DNA of 64,000 nt from Paguma larvata (lineage: Eukaryota > Chordata > Mammalia > Carnivora > Viverridae). The stretch covers positions 18,820,485 through 18,884,484 of the forward strand of contig CM057823.1 in the NCBI GenBank assembly GCA_030068075.1, given 5' to 3'. Positions 47,116-59,849 of this stretch are shown piece by piece. The notes beneath the pieces were generated by a model. That model searched no databases and was not told where the DNA came from. It worked only from the letters and a program-made list of their open reading frames with translations. The translations under genes and the position numbers were made by a program. Each line of letters begins with the position of its first letter. The first letter of the stretch is position 1.

Positions 47116-47990
47116 ATGAAGGGATTCACCCCAAAAGAAAGGACAGGAAAAAATGATAGCCAGGGGGTAAATCCACAGATAAAAGCAAGGTATCTGAACA
47201 AGAAATCAGAATCACAATAATAAGAATACTACCCGGGCTTGAAAAAATGCATCGAATCCCCTTTTGCAGAGATAAAAGAAGTAAAATCTAGTTGGGATGA
47301 AATTAAAAATGCTATAACTGAGATGACTGACACGGTGATGAGGATGGAGGAAGCAAAGCAGGGAAACAGCAAAATTGAAGACAAAATTATGGAGCAAAAA
47401 AATTTAAAAACTGAGGGAAACTAAGGCAAAAGAGCATGATACAAGAATTAGAAAACTCAGTGACTTATTAAAAAGGAATAACATCCAAATCCTAGGTGTC
47501 CCAGAAGATGAAGAGAAAGAAAAAGGGGTAGAAGGTTTATATAAGCAAATTATAGCTGAAAATTTTCCTAACCTGGGGAAAGACACAGACATCAAAATCC
47601 AAGAAGTACAGAGAACTCCTATCAGATTCAATAAAAACCAACCATCAGCAAGACATAGCACAGTCAAATTCACAAAATATACAGACAAGGAAAGCATTAT
47701 GAAAGCAGTAAGAGAAAAAAGTCCTTAATCTATAAGGGAAGACAAATCAGGTTTGTAGTAGATCTATTCACACAAACTTAGCAGGCCAGAAAGGAATGGC
47801 AGGATATATTCAATGTGCTGAATTAGAAAAATATGCAGCCAAGAATTCTTTATCCAGCAAGGCTGTCATTCAAAAAAGAGGAGAGAAAAGTTATTTCACA
47901 GACAAACAAAAACTAAAGGAGTTCTAAACCAGCCCTGCAAGAATTTTAAAGGGGACTCTCTCAGGGGAGAAAAAATGAAATGAACAAAAC
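47116..47990 (+). pseudogene. L1 ORF1 remnant (RNA-binding ORF1p), broken
   Basis: ORF1p is the trimeric RNA chaperone that coats L1 RNA. ATG 47116 opens MKGFTPKERTGKNDSQGVNP but meets a stop at 47218. The coiled-coil part survives at 47239-47424 (EIKEVKSSWDEIKNAITEMT). The RRM-like part lies at about 47466-47725: IQILGVPEDEEKEKGVEG, IIAENFPNLGKD, IKIQEVQRTP. The C-terminal domain appears in shifted frames (YFTDKQKLKEF near 47895, SPARILKGTL near 47930). At least three frame breaks separate these parts, so no full ORF1p could be made. Confidence 0.88.
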
Positions 47991-48050
47991 GAAACACCAA
48001 AAGCAACAAAGACTAGAAAAGACCAGAGAACAACACTGGAAACTCACACA

Positions 48051-51000
48051 ATGACAGTAAATTCATACAGTACTCACTCTAAATGTCAATGGACTAAACA
48101 CTCCAATCAAAAGACATAGGGTATCACAAAGGATGAGAAAACAAGATCTATCTATAAGCTGTCTACAAAATACCCATTTTATTTTTTTTAATTTTTTAAC
48201 GTTTATTTATTTTTGAGAGACAAAGAGACAGAGCATGAGCAGGGGAAGGGCAGAGAGAGAGGCAGACACAGAATCCAAAGCAGGCTCCAGGCTCTGAGCT
48301 ATCAGCACAGAGCCTGATGCAGGGCTCGAACTCACAGAGTGTAAGATCATGACCTGAGCTGAAGTCGGTCGCTCTAACCGACTGAGCCACCCAGGCGCCC
48401 TGCCGTTTTAGACCTAAAGACACCTTCGTGTTGAAAGTAGAGGGATGGAAAACCATCTAACATCCCAATGGTCGCCAAAATAAAGCTGGAGTAGCCATTC
48501 TTATATCAGATGAACTAGATTTTAAAATAAAGACTGCAACAAGAGATGAAGAAGGCCATTATATCATAAGTAAGGGGTCTATCCACCAAGAAGATCTAAT
48601 AATTGTAAACATTTATGTCCCCAACATGAAGGAACCCAAATAAAAAATCAATTAATCTTGAACATAAAGAAACTGATTGATAATAATCTCATAATAGTAG
48701 GGGACTTCAACACCCTACTTACAGTAATTGATCATCTAAACATAAAATCAATAAGGAAACAATGGCTTTGAATGACACACCGGACCAGATGGGCTTAACA
48801 GATATATTCAGAACATTTCATCCTAAAGCAGCAGAATGCACATTCTTCTCAAATGTGGATGGACTATTCTGCAGAATAGATCGCATACTGGGACACAAAT
48901 CAGCCCTCAACAAGTCCAAAAAGATTGAGATCATACCGTGTTTATTTTCAAACCATAATGCTATGAAACTCGAAATTAATCACAATAAAAATTTGTAAAG
49001 GCCATAAATACTTGGAGATTAAAGAACATCCTACTGAAGAATGAATGGGTTAACCAAGAAATTAAAGAGGAAATTAAAAAGTACATGAAGCCAATTAAAA
49101 TGAAAACACAGCCCAAAACCTCTGGGATTCAGCAAAGGCAGTCATAAGAGGGAAGTATATAGCAATCCAGGCTTTCTTAAAGAAGGGAGAAAGGTCTCAG
49201 AGACACAACCTAACATTAAACCTTAAAAAGCTAGAAAAGGAACAGCAGATTAAACCCCAAGCCAGCAGAAGATGGGAAATAATGAAGATGAGAGCAGAAA
49301 TCAACGATAGTGAAAGAAAACAAAACGAAACAAAACAAAAACAAACAAAAACACAATGTCACCAGGAGCTGACTCTTTGAAAGAATTAACAAAATTGATA
49401 AACTCCTAGCCAGACTGATCAAAAAGAAAAGGGAAAGGAACCAAATAAATAATATCAAGAATAAAAGAGGTGAGATCACAACCAATGCTGCAGGAATACA
49501 AACAATAATAAGAGAATATTACAACCAATTATACACCAATAAAATGGACAATTCAGAAGAAATGAACAAATTCCTAGAAACATATAAACTATCAAAACTG
49601 AAACAGGAAGGATTAGAAAATTTGAACAGACTCATAACCAGTAATGAAATGGAATTAGTAACCAAAAATCTCCCCAAAAACAAGAGTCCAGGGAAGGATG
49701 GCTTTCCCAGGGGAATTCTACCAAACATTTAAAGAGTTACCATCCATTCTTTTAAAGCTGTTCCAAAAATTAGAAGTGGAAAGAAAACTTCGAAACTCAT
49801 GCTATGAGGCCAGTATTACTTTGATTCCAAAACCAGACAAAGACTCCACTAAAAAGGAGACCTAACAGTTTCCCTGATGAACATGGATGTGAAAATTCTC
49901 AACAAGATACTAGCCAACTGGATCCAACAATACATTAAAATAATTATTCACCATGATCAAGTGGGATTTATACCTGGGATGCATGGGTGGTTCAATATCT
50001 TCAAACCAATCAATATGATACATCACATTAATAAAAGAAAAAATAAGTACATATGATCCTCTCGATAAATGCAGAGAAAGTATTTGACAAAATATTGCAT
50101 CCTTTCTTGATACAAACCCTCAAGAAGGCAGAGACAGAAAAATGAACCTGGATCATTTTCTTACACTGTACACAAAATAAGCTCAAAATGGATGAAAGAC
50201 CTAAACATAAGACAGGATGCTATCAAGATCCTAGAGGAGAAAGGAGGCAAAAACCTCTTTGACAGCAACTTCTTACTCAACATCTCTCCAGAGGCAAGGA
50301 AACAAAAACAAACATGAACTACTGGGACCTTATCAAGATAAAAAGCTATACAATGAAGGAAACAATAAGCAAAAATAAAAGGCTACCATTGGAATGGGAG
50401 AAGGTATTTGTAAACCACGTATCAGATAAAGGGTTAGTATCCAATATTTATAAAGAACTTACCAAACTCAACACCCAAAAAACAAATAATCCAGTGAAGA
50501 AATGGGCAAAGACATGACTAGACACTTCTCTAAAGAAGACATCCAGATGGCTAGCAGACACCTGAAAAAATGCTCAACATCACTCATCATCAGGTAAATA
50601 TGAATCAAAATCACATTGAGCTACCACCTCACAACAGTCAGAGTGGCTAACATTAACAACTCAGGCAACAACAGATGTTGGCGAGGATGCAAAGAAAGAG
50701 AAATCCTTTTGCACTGCTGGTGGGAATGTAAACTGGTGCCGCCACTCTGGAAAACAGTATGGAGGTTCCTCAAAAAACTAAATATAGGACTACCCTACAA
50801 CCCAGCAATTGCACTACTAAATATTTATCCAAAGGATACAGGTATGCTGTTCCGAAGAGGCACATGCACTCCAATGTTTATAGCAGTGCTATCAACAACA
50901 GCCAAAGTAGGAAACAGTCCAAATGTCCATCAATAGATGAATGGATAAAGAAGATGCAGTATATATATATACAATGGAATATTACTCAGCAATCAAAAAT

Positions 51001-51130
51001 AATCAAATCTTGCTATTTGCAACAACGTGGAAGGAACTAGAGTGTATATTATGCTAAGCAAAGTTAGTCAGAGAAAGACAAATATCAAATGATTTCATTC
51101 ATGTGGAATTTAAGACACAGAGGAACATAA
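48051..51130 (+). pseudogene. L1 ORF2 remnant (endonuclease-RT), with RT deletion
   Basis: ORF2p nicks the target and copies L1 RNA. The endonuclease starts at ATG 48051 (LNVNGLNTPIKRHR) and is split by a SINE at 48184. Its end at 48762-48998 reads DRILGHKSALNK and LFSNHNAMKLEI. The normally conserved SDH is SNH here (48948-48956), a catalytic-residue change. The RT N-terminal part is at 49544-49732 ([10 protein letters not shown]). At about 50121-50146 the sequence jumps from the 'NAEKVFDK' region directly to DHFLTLYTK, far downstream. This removes the YADD/FADD catalytic motif and thumb, roughly 1 kb. The C-terminal cysteine cluster [18 protein letters not shown] survives near 50676-50729. 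Confidence 0.9.
48184..48400 (-). mobile_element. CanSINE (felid type), antisense, in L1 ORF2
   Basis: Complement copy: TTTTTTAACGTTTATTTATT, CAGAGCATGAGCAGGGGAAG, AAGCAGGCTCCAGGCTCTGA, CGACTGAGCCACCCAGGCGC. It splits the endonuclease codons between TACCCATTTTA and TGCCGTTTTA, which look like a short degraded target duplication. Confidence 0.97.
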
Positions 51131-51433
51131 GGTAAGGGAAGCAAAAATAATATAAAAACAAGGATGGAGACAAAACATAAGAGACTCTTAAATACAGAGA
51201 ACAAACTGAGGTTTCTGGAGGGGGATAGGGTGGGGGGATGGGCTAAATGGGCAAGGGACATTAAGGAGGTCACTTGTTGGGATGAGCACTGGGTGTTATA
51301 TATAGGGGGTGAATCACTGGATTCTCCTCCTGAAATCATCACTGCACTAGATGCTAACAAATTTGGATGTAAATAAAAAATAAATTAATAAAAATAAAAA
51401 TAAATAGTAAAATAAAAAAGAGAGTAAAGCTGA

Positions 51434-53229
51434 ATTATCTCTCAACCTAATTACATTCATGAGATGTTACACATTTGCTCTCTTCAGTCATAAACCAAAT
51501 AAGAGGTTACTGTAACGACTGTCTATGAAACCACTGAAATTCCAATCTTAATATTTTTATTTTATATGAGGAAACAAAAAAATGCAAACTAGAAATGAGC
51601 CATTCAATTTAACAGGACTTCAAAATCATTCACAGAAAGCTGCATTTATACAGGGAAGCAGGAAGCACTGAAAAAATTGTTACATGAGGAATATATAAAA
51701 TTCATTTGTTTAATACAGGGAGATTTCATCATTTCTCAAATAATTTTACAAATGTCTTCCACAAGAGATGACTAGATGTTTTTTCTGAAATGAATTTTCT
51801 TCCACTGCTGTGATTATACAGTGATTTTTTTTAAAAGTAATCTGCAGATTTTATTATGGCAATTCATTAAGAATGAAAGGATCAGAAAACCATTACTGCC
51901 GTGACTTTACCAAATAACAAAGCAGCAGGTAAGAATAATCTCTATACCTTTTATTTCCATACTGCTTCTAATAGCATTGTCTAGCTTTCAAGCTGTTTGA
52001 CAAACAAACAATATTGCAACTCCTCAGTGAGGCGGCTGAGATGATATTCAGAACGAATGCGTTTTCTATCCCTCACAGCAATACGCTCAGTAGAAATTCA
52101 TTAGATTCTGAAGCCGTATTATATTTTGTGATGATTTCGAGGTTAAAAAACTTTGTAAGATCTGGATAAATGTCTTCTACCAATTATACCTCTGCAAACA
52201 ACTTTTAAATAATGGTTTCACATTTATACTTTGAAGTTTTAAAGAAATTGCTGTTATAAAATGGGACTATAAAAAATGTTACACATATTTTCTTTCCACG
52301 AAACTAAACAAATGTTGTTTATGTGAGTTTTTCTGTAACCTTAAAATACAAAATGTCTACCTGTGAATAATATAAGCATCTTTTACTATCATCAGAGGAA
52401 TCAATGAACTACAACAGACACTGTTGCATTGACAAGTTCAAATTAACTGCTTATTCTGATTTGTAAAAAGAGGTGAGCCTCATACAAGTAGTATGAAATA
52501 ACATCAGTTTTATTGACAAACATTTCAGCCACTAATTTACCAGCTCTGTTATTTAGTGCACATCGAAGAAGGCTTAGGATCTTTATTGAAGATTTTACTG
52601 CACAACCCTAACACACTTTTTCTATATTTTCTTATTTGTTTTCAAGAGAATTTCGCTTAGCATATAAATCATCTGAAATGTTTCCTAGCTCAAATTTAAC
52701 TCATAGATAATGAGGTGAGATATCTAGTAGCTGGATATGCTGGGTTAGACACAACTTTCTTGGGATGGGAGAAAAAAAATACTGAAAGAAACATAAGAAT
52801 TCTTCCAGGAACAATAACATAGACTCTTATTTTTTTCAAATAATTCTGAAAAGTTAGTTTACCTTCTTTTTACCAAATCTTTGCATTGTGAAGCTTAGGT
52901 TAGTGAAGTAATGTCTTAAGGGAAGAAGGCACGATTCAAATTACTTTCAAAAAGTTGTGTTCCTGGTGACTTTCTATTCAAATTATTATCTTGAGATAAA
53001 CTTATATTCAGACCGAAAGGACCCTCCTAGTGAACACTTATGTAAGAAAACACAATATTTCTATCGTGCATGCTGAAATGATGTATTAAAAACTGTAGGC
53101 CCAACTCTCATTTCCATAGATATTTAGCTCTGAAATAGTGGGGTTCTGTATATGGATGAGATTTTCAAATATTCTTCCTTCATTGTCCCTAACTCTTTGG
53201 TTTATAAGCCTTCAGGTTTTCCATTTCGG
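51434..53229. other. Unassigned AT-rich intergenic sequence
   Basis: No gene, RNA or named repeat is supportable across about 1.8 kb immediately after the L1 target duplication. Confidence 0.5.
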
Positions 53230-53241
53230 AGAATTATCTTA

Positions 53242-53460
53242 TTTTTTAAATGTTTATTTATTTTTGAGAGAGAGAGAGAAAGAAAGAAAGAGAAAGAAGA
53301 GGAGAGGCAGAGAGAGAGGGCAAGAGAGAATCCCAAACAGGCTCTGCGCTATCAGCACAGAACCGGATTTGGGGCTTAAACTCACAAAGCATGAGATCAT
53401 GACCTGATCTGAGATCAGGAGTCAGATGCTTAACCTTCTGAGCCACCAGGCACCCCTCAA
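53242..53460 (-). mobile_element. CanSINE (felid type), antisense, perfect target duplication
   Basis: Complement copy with AAATGTTTATTTATTTTTGA, a purine-rich GAAAGAAAGAAAGAGAAAGA expansion, AATCCCAAACAGGCTCTGCG and GAGCCACCAGGCACCCC. AGAATTATCTTA occurs at 53230-53241 and 53461-53472, a perfect 12-bp duplication. Confidence 0.97.
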
Positions 53461-53472
53461 AGAATTATCTTA

Positions 53473-54888
53473 AAGAAATGAATACGGAGTATTGGCTTTA
53501 CAGTCTATTTCTGCTAGGTCAAGCATTTCTAACTGGGTCAACCTATCAGGGCTCAAAATGTCCCTCCCAGTTCTAACCCTTTTATTGACATTCCATACCC
53601 ATCAAAATAAGGTGTTGAGTGCTCAGGAGACTGCTTAAGAAAAGTCCCCCTTCAATTGGTACAGAAACAAACACCTGACCTGGGTTAACCCTTTGCCCAT
53701 CATCTCTGAGGATGAGACCAAGGTATGAGCTTGTCATTAGCAACTTTTGCCCAACTGTCCATTGGTACCTGTAATCTCGATGAGTGTTAAGTACAGATTT
53801 CATTCCACGGAAATCATAACTTTGAGAGCTTAGGAAAGGGGTCTATTGGAAAAGGGTAAACTAATCAAAGAAAAACATAGGAAACAAAATGGGTTTTGTA
53901 CTCATTTTCTTCAGTAAGAATCCTACACAAAGACGACCTTATTCTTCAGTAAAAACATAAAGAATTGAATTTTATGTTAAAAATATAAAATTTATTTTAT
54001 GTTAACAACATAAACATTGAATTTTAAAGCTGATTCATCCAATTTGTCAATCTCTCATTTTATAAACGGCAAATACTAGAGTCCAGAAAGTTTAAAAGAT
54101 TGCCCATAGTCACCCTCAAAAATTAGAGAAATAAGAGTTATATAATCCAGGTTTACTGACACCTTCTTAACTATTATTTGTACTCTATTCAGTTACCAAG
54201 GTGTGACCTTTGGAGTATTTACAGAGCATCAAGTAAAAAAAAAAAATCTTTCTAAATCAGCAAGTTATATGAGAGGCAGTAGAGAAATTTCTTGAGTAAA
54301 AAAAAAAAAAAAAGGTAAATGCAGGAGGAATCCTTTTATTAACTGATACTTTTAAAGAATAAACAAATAAAGCAACAAGCAGTCTAGATAATTGCCTTTC
54401 TATAATCCCCAGCTTAATTTTCTGCTAAATTTCAATTATTGGATTATCAGTAGAACAGTGAATAAACAGTGAAGATTTTTTGTTTTACTTTGTACCTTTG
54501 GATGTCTCTAACTTGGTATGGATTTAGAGCAGATTCCTTCTGCTTATTTTCCTTTATTATCTTTTTTTCTTAAGAACAAATAAAGTAGTGAAAAATTAAA
54601 ATGTTTTTCCCATGGCTTCTTACCTAAAATTTCTTCAGATATACAAACATCTGGTAAAATTAATGCCTATAACTAGAAAAGGGTTTTGTTTTTATGAGAC
54701 TTTCTATTAAATTAGTAGGATAATAATCTCATAGTATCACTGCAGTGTCTTAGGACTGCAAAGTTTTGTGATTCCTAAGATGGGCCTCGTGGTTAGTTTC
54801 TAGAGAATTCCTTAAGAAGGCTGCATCAAGCGTTATGAATCTGCTATGACTCATATCACCTTCACTGGACAAAGTCACTGCTGTAGCA
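53473..54888. other. Mostly unassigned; contains an antisense MIR piece
   Basis: No gene. A-runs lie at 54236-54246 and 54299-54313. The MIR piece is listed separately. Confidence 0.5.
54045..54170 (-). mobile_element. MIR SINE fragment, antisense
   Basis: CTCATTTTATAAACGGCAAA, AGTCCAGAAAGTTTAAAAGA, TTGCCCATAGTCACCC and TATAATCCAGGTTTACTGAC follow the antisense MIR order (bottom of the exponent 'attttacagatgaggaaact...ttgcccaaggtcac...aacccaggt'). Confidence 0.7.
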
Positions 54889-55507
54889 TAGTTGACCCTT
54901 GAACAACACTCCCCACACAGTCAAATATTCAAGTAGACCTTTTGACTTCCCTGCCAAACTTAACTACTAATAGCCTACTGTTGACTGGAAGCTATACCAA
55001 CAACCTAAACAGTCAATTAATAATATTTTGTGTGCTATATGTGTTATATACTGTATAATTATGATAAAATAAGTTAGAGAAAAGAAAATGTTATTAAGAT
55101 AATCATAAAAAATACATTTGTTATTCTATACTATATTATATTGATATCATAAGTTCATGTCATCTGTTTACAAAGCGAATTGTCTGTCAGTACCTGCATC
55201 AATATTATCTTATAGGATAGGAAACACTGTAGTTGTTACACGTATTATTAACACTAGACATCAAAAATGAAAATATAAAGAGTAAGAGAAATTCACATTT
55301 ATGTAGGAACATGGTGATTGATGCATTGATAATCAAGAAACAGCAATATGATTGCCTTTTGGTAGCTTATTATAAACAATTTGATTGCTTCATAGTAGCC
55401 TAGCCTATATAAACTATTACATAAGTTGTTATAAAATTGTTATGGAACACAGTATTACAGTCATATTCACAATATAATTCCAATATTATTGGAAACAATG
55501 CTAAATC

Positions 55508-55711
55508 TTTTTTTAAGTTTATTTATTATTTTGAGAGAGAGTGAGTGATAGTAGGGGGGCGGAACAGAGAGAGAGGAGAAAGAGAATTCCAACCAGGCTC
55601 CGCATTGTCAGCACAGAGCCCAATGCAGGGCTTGACTTCATAACCGTGAGATCATGACCTGAGCCCAAATCAAGAGTCAGACATTTAAGTGACTGACCCA
55701 CTCAGGTACCC
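55508..55711 (-). mobile_element. CanSINE (felid type), diverged, antisense
   Basis: Complement copy in the Tigger2-like element: TTTTTAAGTTTATTTATTAT, CCAGGCTCCGCATTGTCAGC, GTGAGATCATGACCTGAGCC, CTGACCCACTCAGGTACCCT. The head is mutated and no clear target duplication is visible. Confidence 0.92.
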
Positions 55712-56718
55712 TAACGATGTTACATTTTTAAAACACCACTTACCTGTGATGATAGGCTGATATCCAGTTTCTCCAAATATATAAGAAAAGGACGTATACA
55801 GTATGGTAATGTATTTTTTGAAAGCAAAGTTATAAAATAGTAATAAACTAACACATCATTGATTTTATATTAAATATCACTCACCTATGTAAGGACAGGC
55901 TATCCGCTTCCACGCAAGTCTTGCACATGGTGTTCTATACGATGAGATCTTAGATGATGATGATGGTAGCAACACAAAAGCATCTCATGTAATTTTTGCC
56001 ATAGAATTATTAGATTCTTAGAAGAGGACTCATATACATACACAACAGATAAGTCTATTAACTACACAGCATGATGATAATTTACTATTCCTTAAACAGA
56101 GTGGAACGTCATAACGTTCTTCATCCTTACTGTTTTCACATTGAGTCAGCTGAGGAGGAAGAAGAGGAAAGAAGAAAAGGGCTGGTCTTGCTATCTCAGG
56201 TGGCAGAGGCAGAAAAGGTGGAGCAGGTGGAAGGGCAAGTAAGAGAGGCAGGCATACTCAGTGTAACTTTATAGGAATGCATCATCATTTCTGTCTGACT
56301 TTTTTTTGCTTTGTTATTTCTATACAGTACTATACAGTACTTCTGCCACCATTAGCTTTAGTTTCAATGCCCATATCATAGAAGGGTTCATGTCATAAAA
56401 GAATTCAAAAGTCATCTTGAATAAATGGAATGCTTCTATCATAATGTCTAATATCAGACTGATTTCTGGCCCTGCTTATTCTACATTTTCTTCCTCATCG
56501 TCAGGTTTGAAAGCACCTCCATCAAGCCATCTGTTAATGCCTCTGGTGTAGCATCAACTAGCTCTTAAATGTCTCTGAGATACATATCTCAAAATTCTTC
56601 ACCCTTTTTTTGCCATATCTATAATCCATAATCTCTATCATTATTTCCTTTTTGGATGTGGTATAAGTCATGTGAAGTCATGCACAACATGTGGACACAA
56701 TTTTTTTCCAGCAGTAAT

Positions 56719-57015
56719 TTACTGTTTCCCGTTTGGTAGTTTTTGTGTTTTTTTCTCTAGCAATGATGGCAACTTCAATGGTATTGTCCTTTTGACCCAC
56801 TGATCTAGATACTGAATTAGATACCTTGTGTTTGAAGGAAAGTAGACCACTTTGATTCCTTCAGTGTTGAGCTCATGGAGTTCTGGGGGGGCCAAGGCCA
56901 TTGACCAATATCCAAAGAACTTTAAATGGCAGTGACTAACTGCTGAATTACTTCCTGACTTCAGGGACAAGGCATCAATAGAACCAATCCAGAAAAAAAG
57001 GGGGTTCTCGTGCAA
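56719..57015 (-). pseudogene. Tigger transposase remnant, DDE C-terminal part
   Basis: A 98-codon minus-strand frame that contains VVYFPSNTRYLIQYLDQWVK, the region carrying the last catalytic acidic residue of pogo-type transposases. The usual 'PP' and 'QP' around this motif are changed. It is a fragment of the transposase of the enclosing element, cut off from its N-terminal half by frameshifts, and cannot act. Confidence 0.8.
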
Positions 57016-58410
57016 TTAAAAGACTGATAGCTGGTGATTGTCTTTCCCCTTCGAGGTTTGGGGGTTAGTAGTTTCATAAAAAAGGGTAGTCCTGATCATA
57101 AACCCAAATACATTTTCACACAAGAGTAAAGTTAGCCTCTCTCTTCATGGCTTAAACCCTGGTGTTTGCTTTTCTTCCTTTCTAATAAGTTTCTTTCATG
57201 GCATTTTTTTTTTCAGAATAGGGTACTTTCTGTTTAGGCAGATATCCTTTCTCCTCAATAATTTTCTTAATGGCGTCTAGGACTTTCCCTGTTTCCTCTT
57301 GGTTGACGTTAGAATTTGCTTGACGTTATCTGTTATTTTGATGTTTTTTTTTAAGCCAAGCCCCTTTCTAAATTTATCAAACCATCCTTTTCTGGCATTA
57401 AATTCTCTAGCTCTAGATCATTCAAGTCCCTTTCACTTTAAGTTGACATGTAATGACTTCACATTTTCTTGAATCACACTAGGGCCTGTAGGTATTTCTT
57501 TCTTACAGCAATACTGAACCCACATAAAAGCTGCATTTTCAATATGAGATAAAGAAGATGTTTCACAAAAAGTGCAACAATTTAATATATTCTACTATAG
57601 CTGAAGCATCAGCTTTGTGATTTTTTTCTTCTTTTTATAATGGTCCTTGTGTTGGATGTATCTTTCCTGAAATGGTGGGCAACCCTAGCTGCAGACTTCA
57701 ATCTATGGTCTATCCAGCAATTCAATTTTTTTTTTCATGTAATGCCATGACTCTTCTCTGCTTCTTCTTTGGTGGATTCACAGTATCGGTTTTGGCACTT
57801 CAAATGGATCCCATGGTATTATTCAAGACTTGTGGTGTTGTACTAAACATGAGGAAAAATACATGAGAACCACAAGAGATTACTTTTGCTTTGATATGCA
57901 ACTTACCAGAGGGACAAACTGCCCATGTGGAGATGATTAGCATCACATGACATTTTAGCCCAATAGTGCCAACACTTGAGCTTGCTGCAATAGCAATGGG
58001 AGGTGGATATGAAATTCTTACAATATATACCATATGCATATACATACAGTATGTACTACAGTAGGTTTTATGCAGTTATGATTTAATACTGTTTTATGTT
58101 TGTTTACATTGGTCTTGAGTGCAAATGTGTATGTGGTTAAGTTTTGATAAATTTTAACTTCTTAGAATACAATTGTGTATATTTTATGGCAGCAAACAAT
58201 AAAATAGACTAAGATCTCCATGTATTTTATACATTCATGACATAACTTAATGTTTTCAATATTTCTAGACCATACAGTTCATCTGTGAATGTTTTTTTCA
58301 AATTGGCACAAATCTTCAAAAAATGATCTAATATATTTATTTTTTAAAAATCTGAATATAATAAGTAAACCTGTATAGTTCACACCTGTGTTGTTCAAGG
58401 GTCAACTGTA

Positions 58411-59237
58411 GTTTCATTACCTAAAAATACAATAACCTCTTTGTGGTAAACTTAGAATTTGTTCTGCATTATGCTACCTTCTCTCAAAGCTAAACCTTTA
58501 GTAAAGGAATCTAAATTTTCCACTTGGAACTACTCTTGACAAATACAAAGCATCCCAAAGTTTTTACTACATAGATTCATCTTGAAAGCAGACCTGTACA
58601 AAAACAGGTTGATTGAGTTGTTATTGAAGCTAAGGTTCCATGAGAAACATGAATGATTTCCGACACATTTCTAAATCCTATTTTTTCATTGTGTTAAAAT
58701 CTTGTTTGTGACAATACCCGGAATTGTTCCACTTCTTATCTGCATTGTTGGGAGCTACTAATGTTACTGTTTTTCTAAAATGTGATTTGTAATTATTGCA
58801 TCTGGATTCTTGAAGAGTTGTGAGATATTAGTTGTTCCCTAGTAGATTATTTGATGCTGTTCTTCAGGACTATATGGTCTAAATTGCATCTGAGGAAAAA
58901 AAATACAGAAGTCCTTTATTTTTCTCAGTTTATTTCCCTAAATAGATATTTCTTCTAATTCTATAATTCTCTGGATAATTCACTGAGATTTTCTGGACAG
59001 GAGAAAATTAGATGTCTGTGTTCAAATAACTATATTACTAAAAAATAAAATAAAGAGAGCACATACATGTATATCAGAAAAGTAACAAGCTACATAGTAA
59101 TCTGGATTTTTTGCTATAAAGGTCTATAGTTATGTAAATATTGTAAATATTGCTTACATGTAAAAAACTGAAAATTTCTAATCTGTCAACATTTTTTCAG
59201 TATTTTTATGTTTCTAAAATTTTTTTAATTTTACTAT
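58411..59237. other. Unassigned sequence
   Basis: AT-rich, with no gene or named repeat. Confidence 0.5.
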
Positions 59238-59442
59238 CTTTTTAATGTTTATTTATTCTGAGAGAGAGAGAAAGAGAGTGCAAATGGGAGAGGGACAGAG
59301 AGAGAGAGGGAGAGAATCCCAAGCAGTCTCCACTCTGTCAGTACAGAGCCTGATGCAGTGCTCGATCTCAGGAACCATGAGATCATGACCTGAGCTGAAA
59401 TCAAGAGTCAGACACTTACCTGACTGAGCCACCCAGGTGCCC
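59238..59442 (-). mobile_element. CanSINE (felid type), antisense
   Basis: Complement copy: CTTTTTAATGTTTATTTATT, AGAATCCCAAGCAGTCTCCA, CATGAGATCATGACCTGAGC, CTGACTGAGCCACCCAGGTG. No unambiguous target duplication. Confidence 0.96.
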
Positions 59443-59849
59443 TCTCTTCATTGTATTTTTAAATAGGAATATAAGCTTCCAGAACACAAACCGACTTGAC
59501 TTCACAAAGACCAATCCTTCAGTTGAATATTTAGTGTAATAACCGTACTGAATGGATATCCACATTCCGTTTGACATGATTTCCACTTCAAATCCTATGT
59601 GTCATGCATCTTATCATATTCTTCCCAGGGGGTATTGATCATGTTTTGATTTTTGAAATAGATTCACAATAAAATCATTACAGTACACCCTAAAATAAAC
59701 AACATGGAATACGAACTTGTAAAGATTTGGATCATCCTAGCATGGATTAAATAATATGGAACTTATAGGATGTCTCAAAAGTATATTATTCTCTATCAGA
59801 GAAAATCTAAAAAATGTAATAATAATAGTAATGTGTATAATTTAACAAT
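59443..59849. other. Unassigned sequence
   Basis: Nothing recognisable between the SINE and the MIR. Confidence 0.5.

Larger units (their letters stand above)
45160..51418 (+). mobile_element. Full-span carnivore LINE-1 (5'UTR to A-rich tail), inactive
   Basis: The element opens with a 5'UTR containing GGGCCAAGATGGCAGAGCGG at 45183 and ends with the carnivore L1 3'UTR (GATGAGCACTGGGTGTTATA, near 51280) and an AAATAAATTAATAAAAATAA tail. A 15-bp target duplication with one mismatch, AGAAAGTAAAGCTGA (45145-45159) and AGAGAGTAAAGCTGA (51419-51433), shows that both ends are original. Order: 5'UTR 45160-47115, ORF1 remnant 47116-47990, ORF2 remnant 48051-51130, 3'UTR to 51418. Two SINEs are nested inside (46602-46812, 48184-48400). 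Both ORFs are disrupted, and part of the reverse transcriptase is deleted. Confidence 0.95.
54889..58408 (-). mobile_element. Tigger2-like DNA transposon (pogo/Tc1-mariner)
   Basis: The left end AGTTGACCCTTGAACAACAC (54890) and the right end TGTTGTTCAAGGGTCAACTG (58389-58408) form a terminal inverted repeat with a TA dinucleotide at 58409-58410. The left duplicate has decayed to CA. Minus-strand transposase remnants include RKGWFDKFRK near 57360-57395 (CENP-B-type DNA-binding part) and FPSNTRYLIQYLDQWVKRT near 56800 (the 'LPPNTTSLIQPMDQGV' end of the DDE domain). A SINE is nested at 55508-55711. The span is longer than a typical Tigger2 of about 2.7 kb, so extra sequence is present between 55130 and 56085. 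It is not active. Confidence 0.9.
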
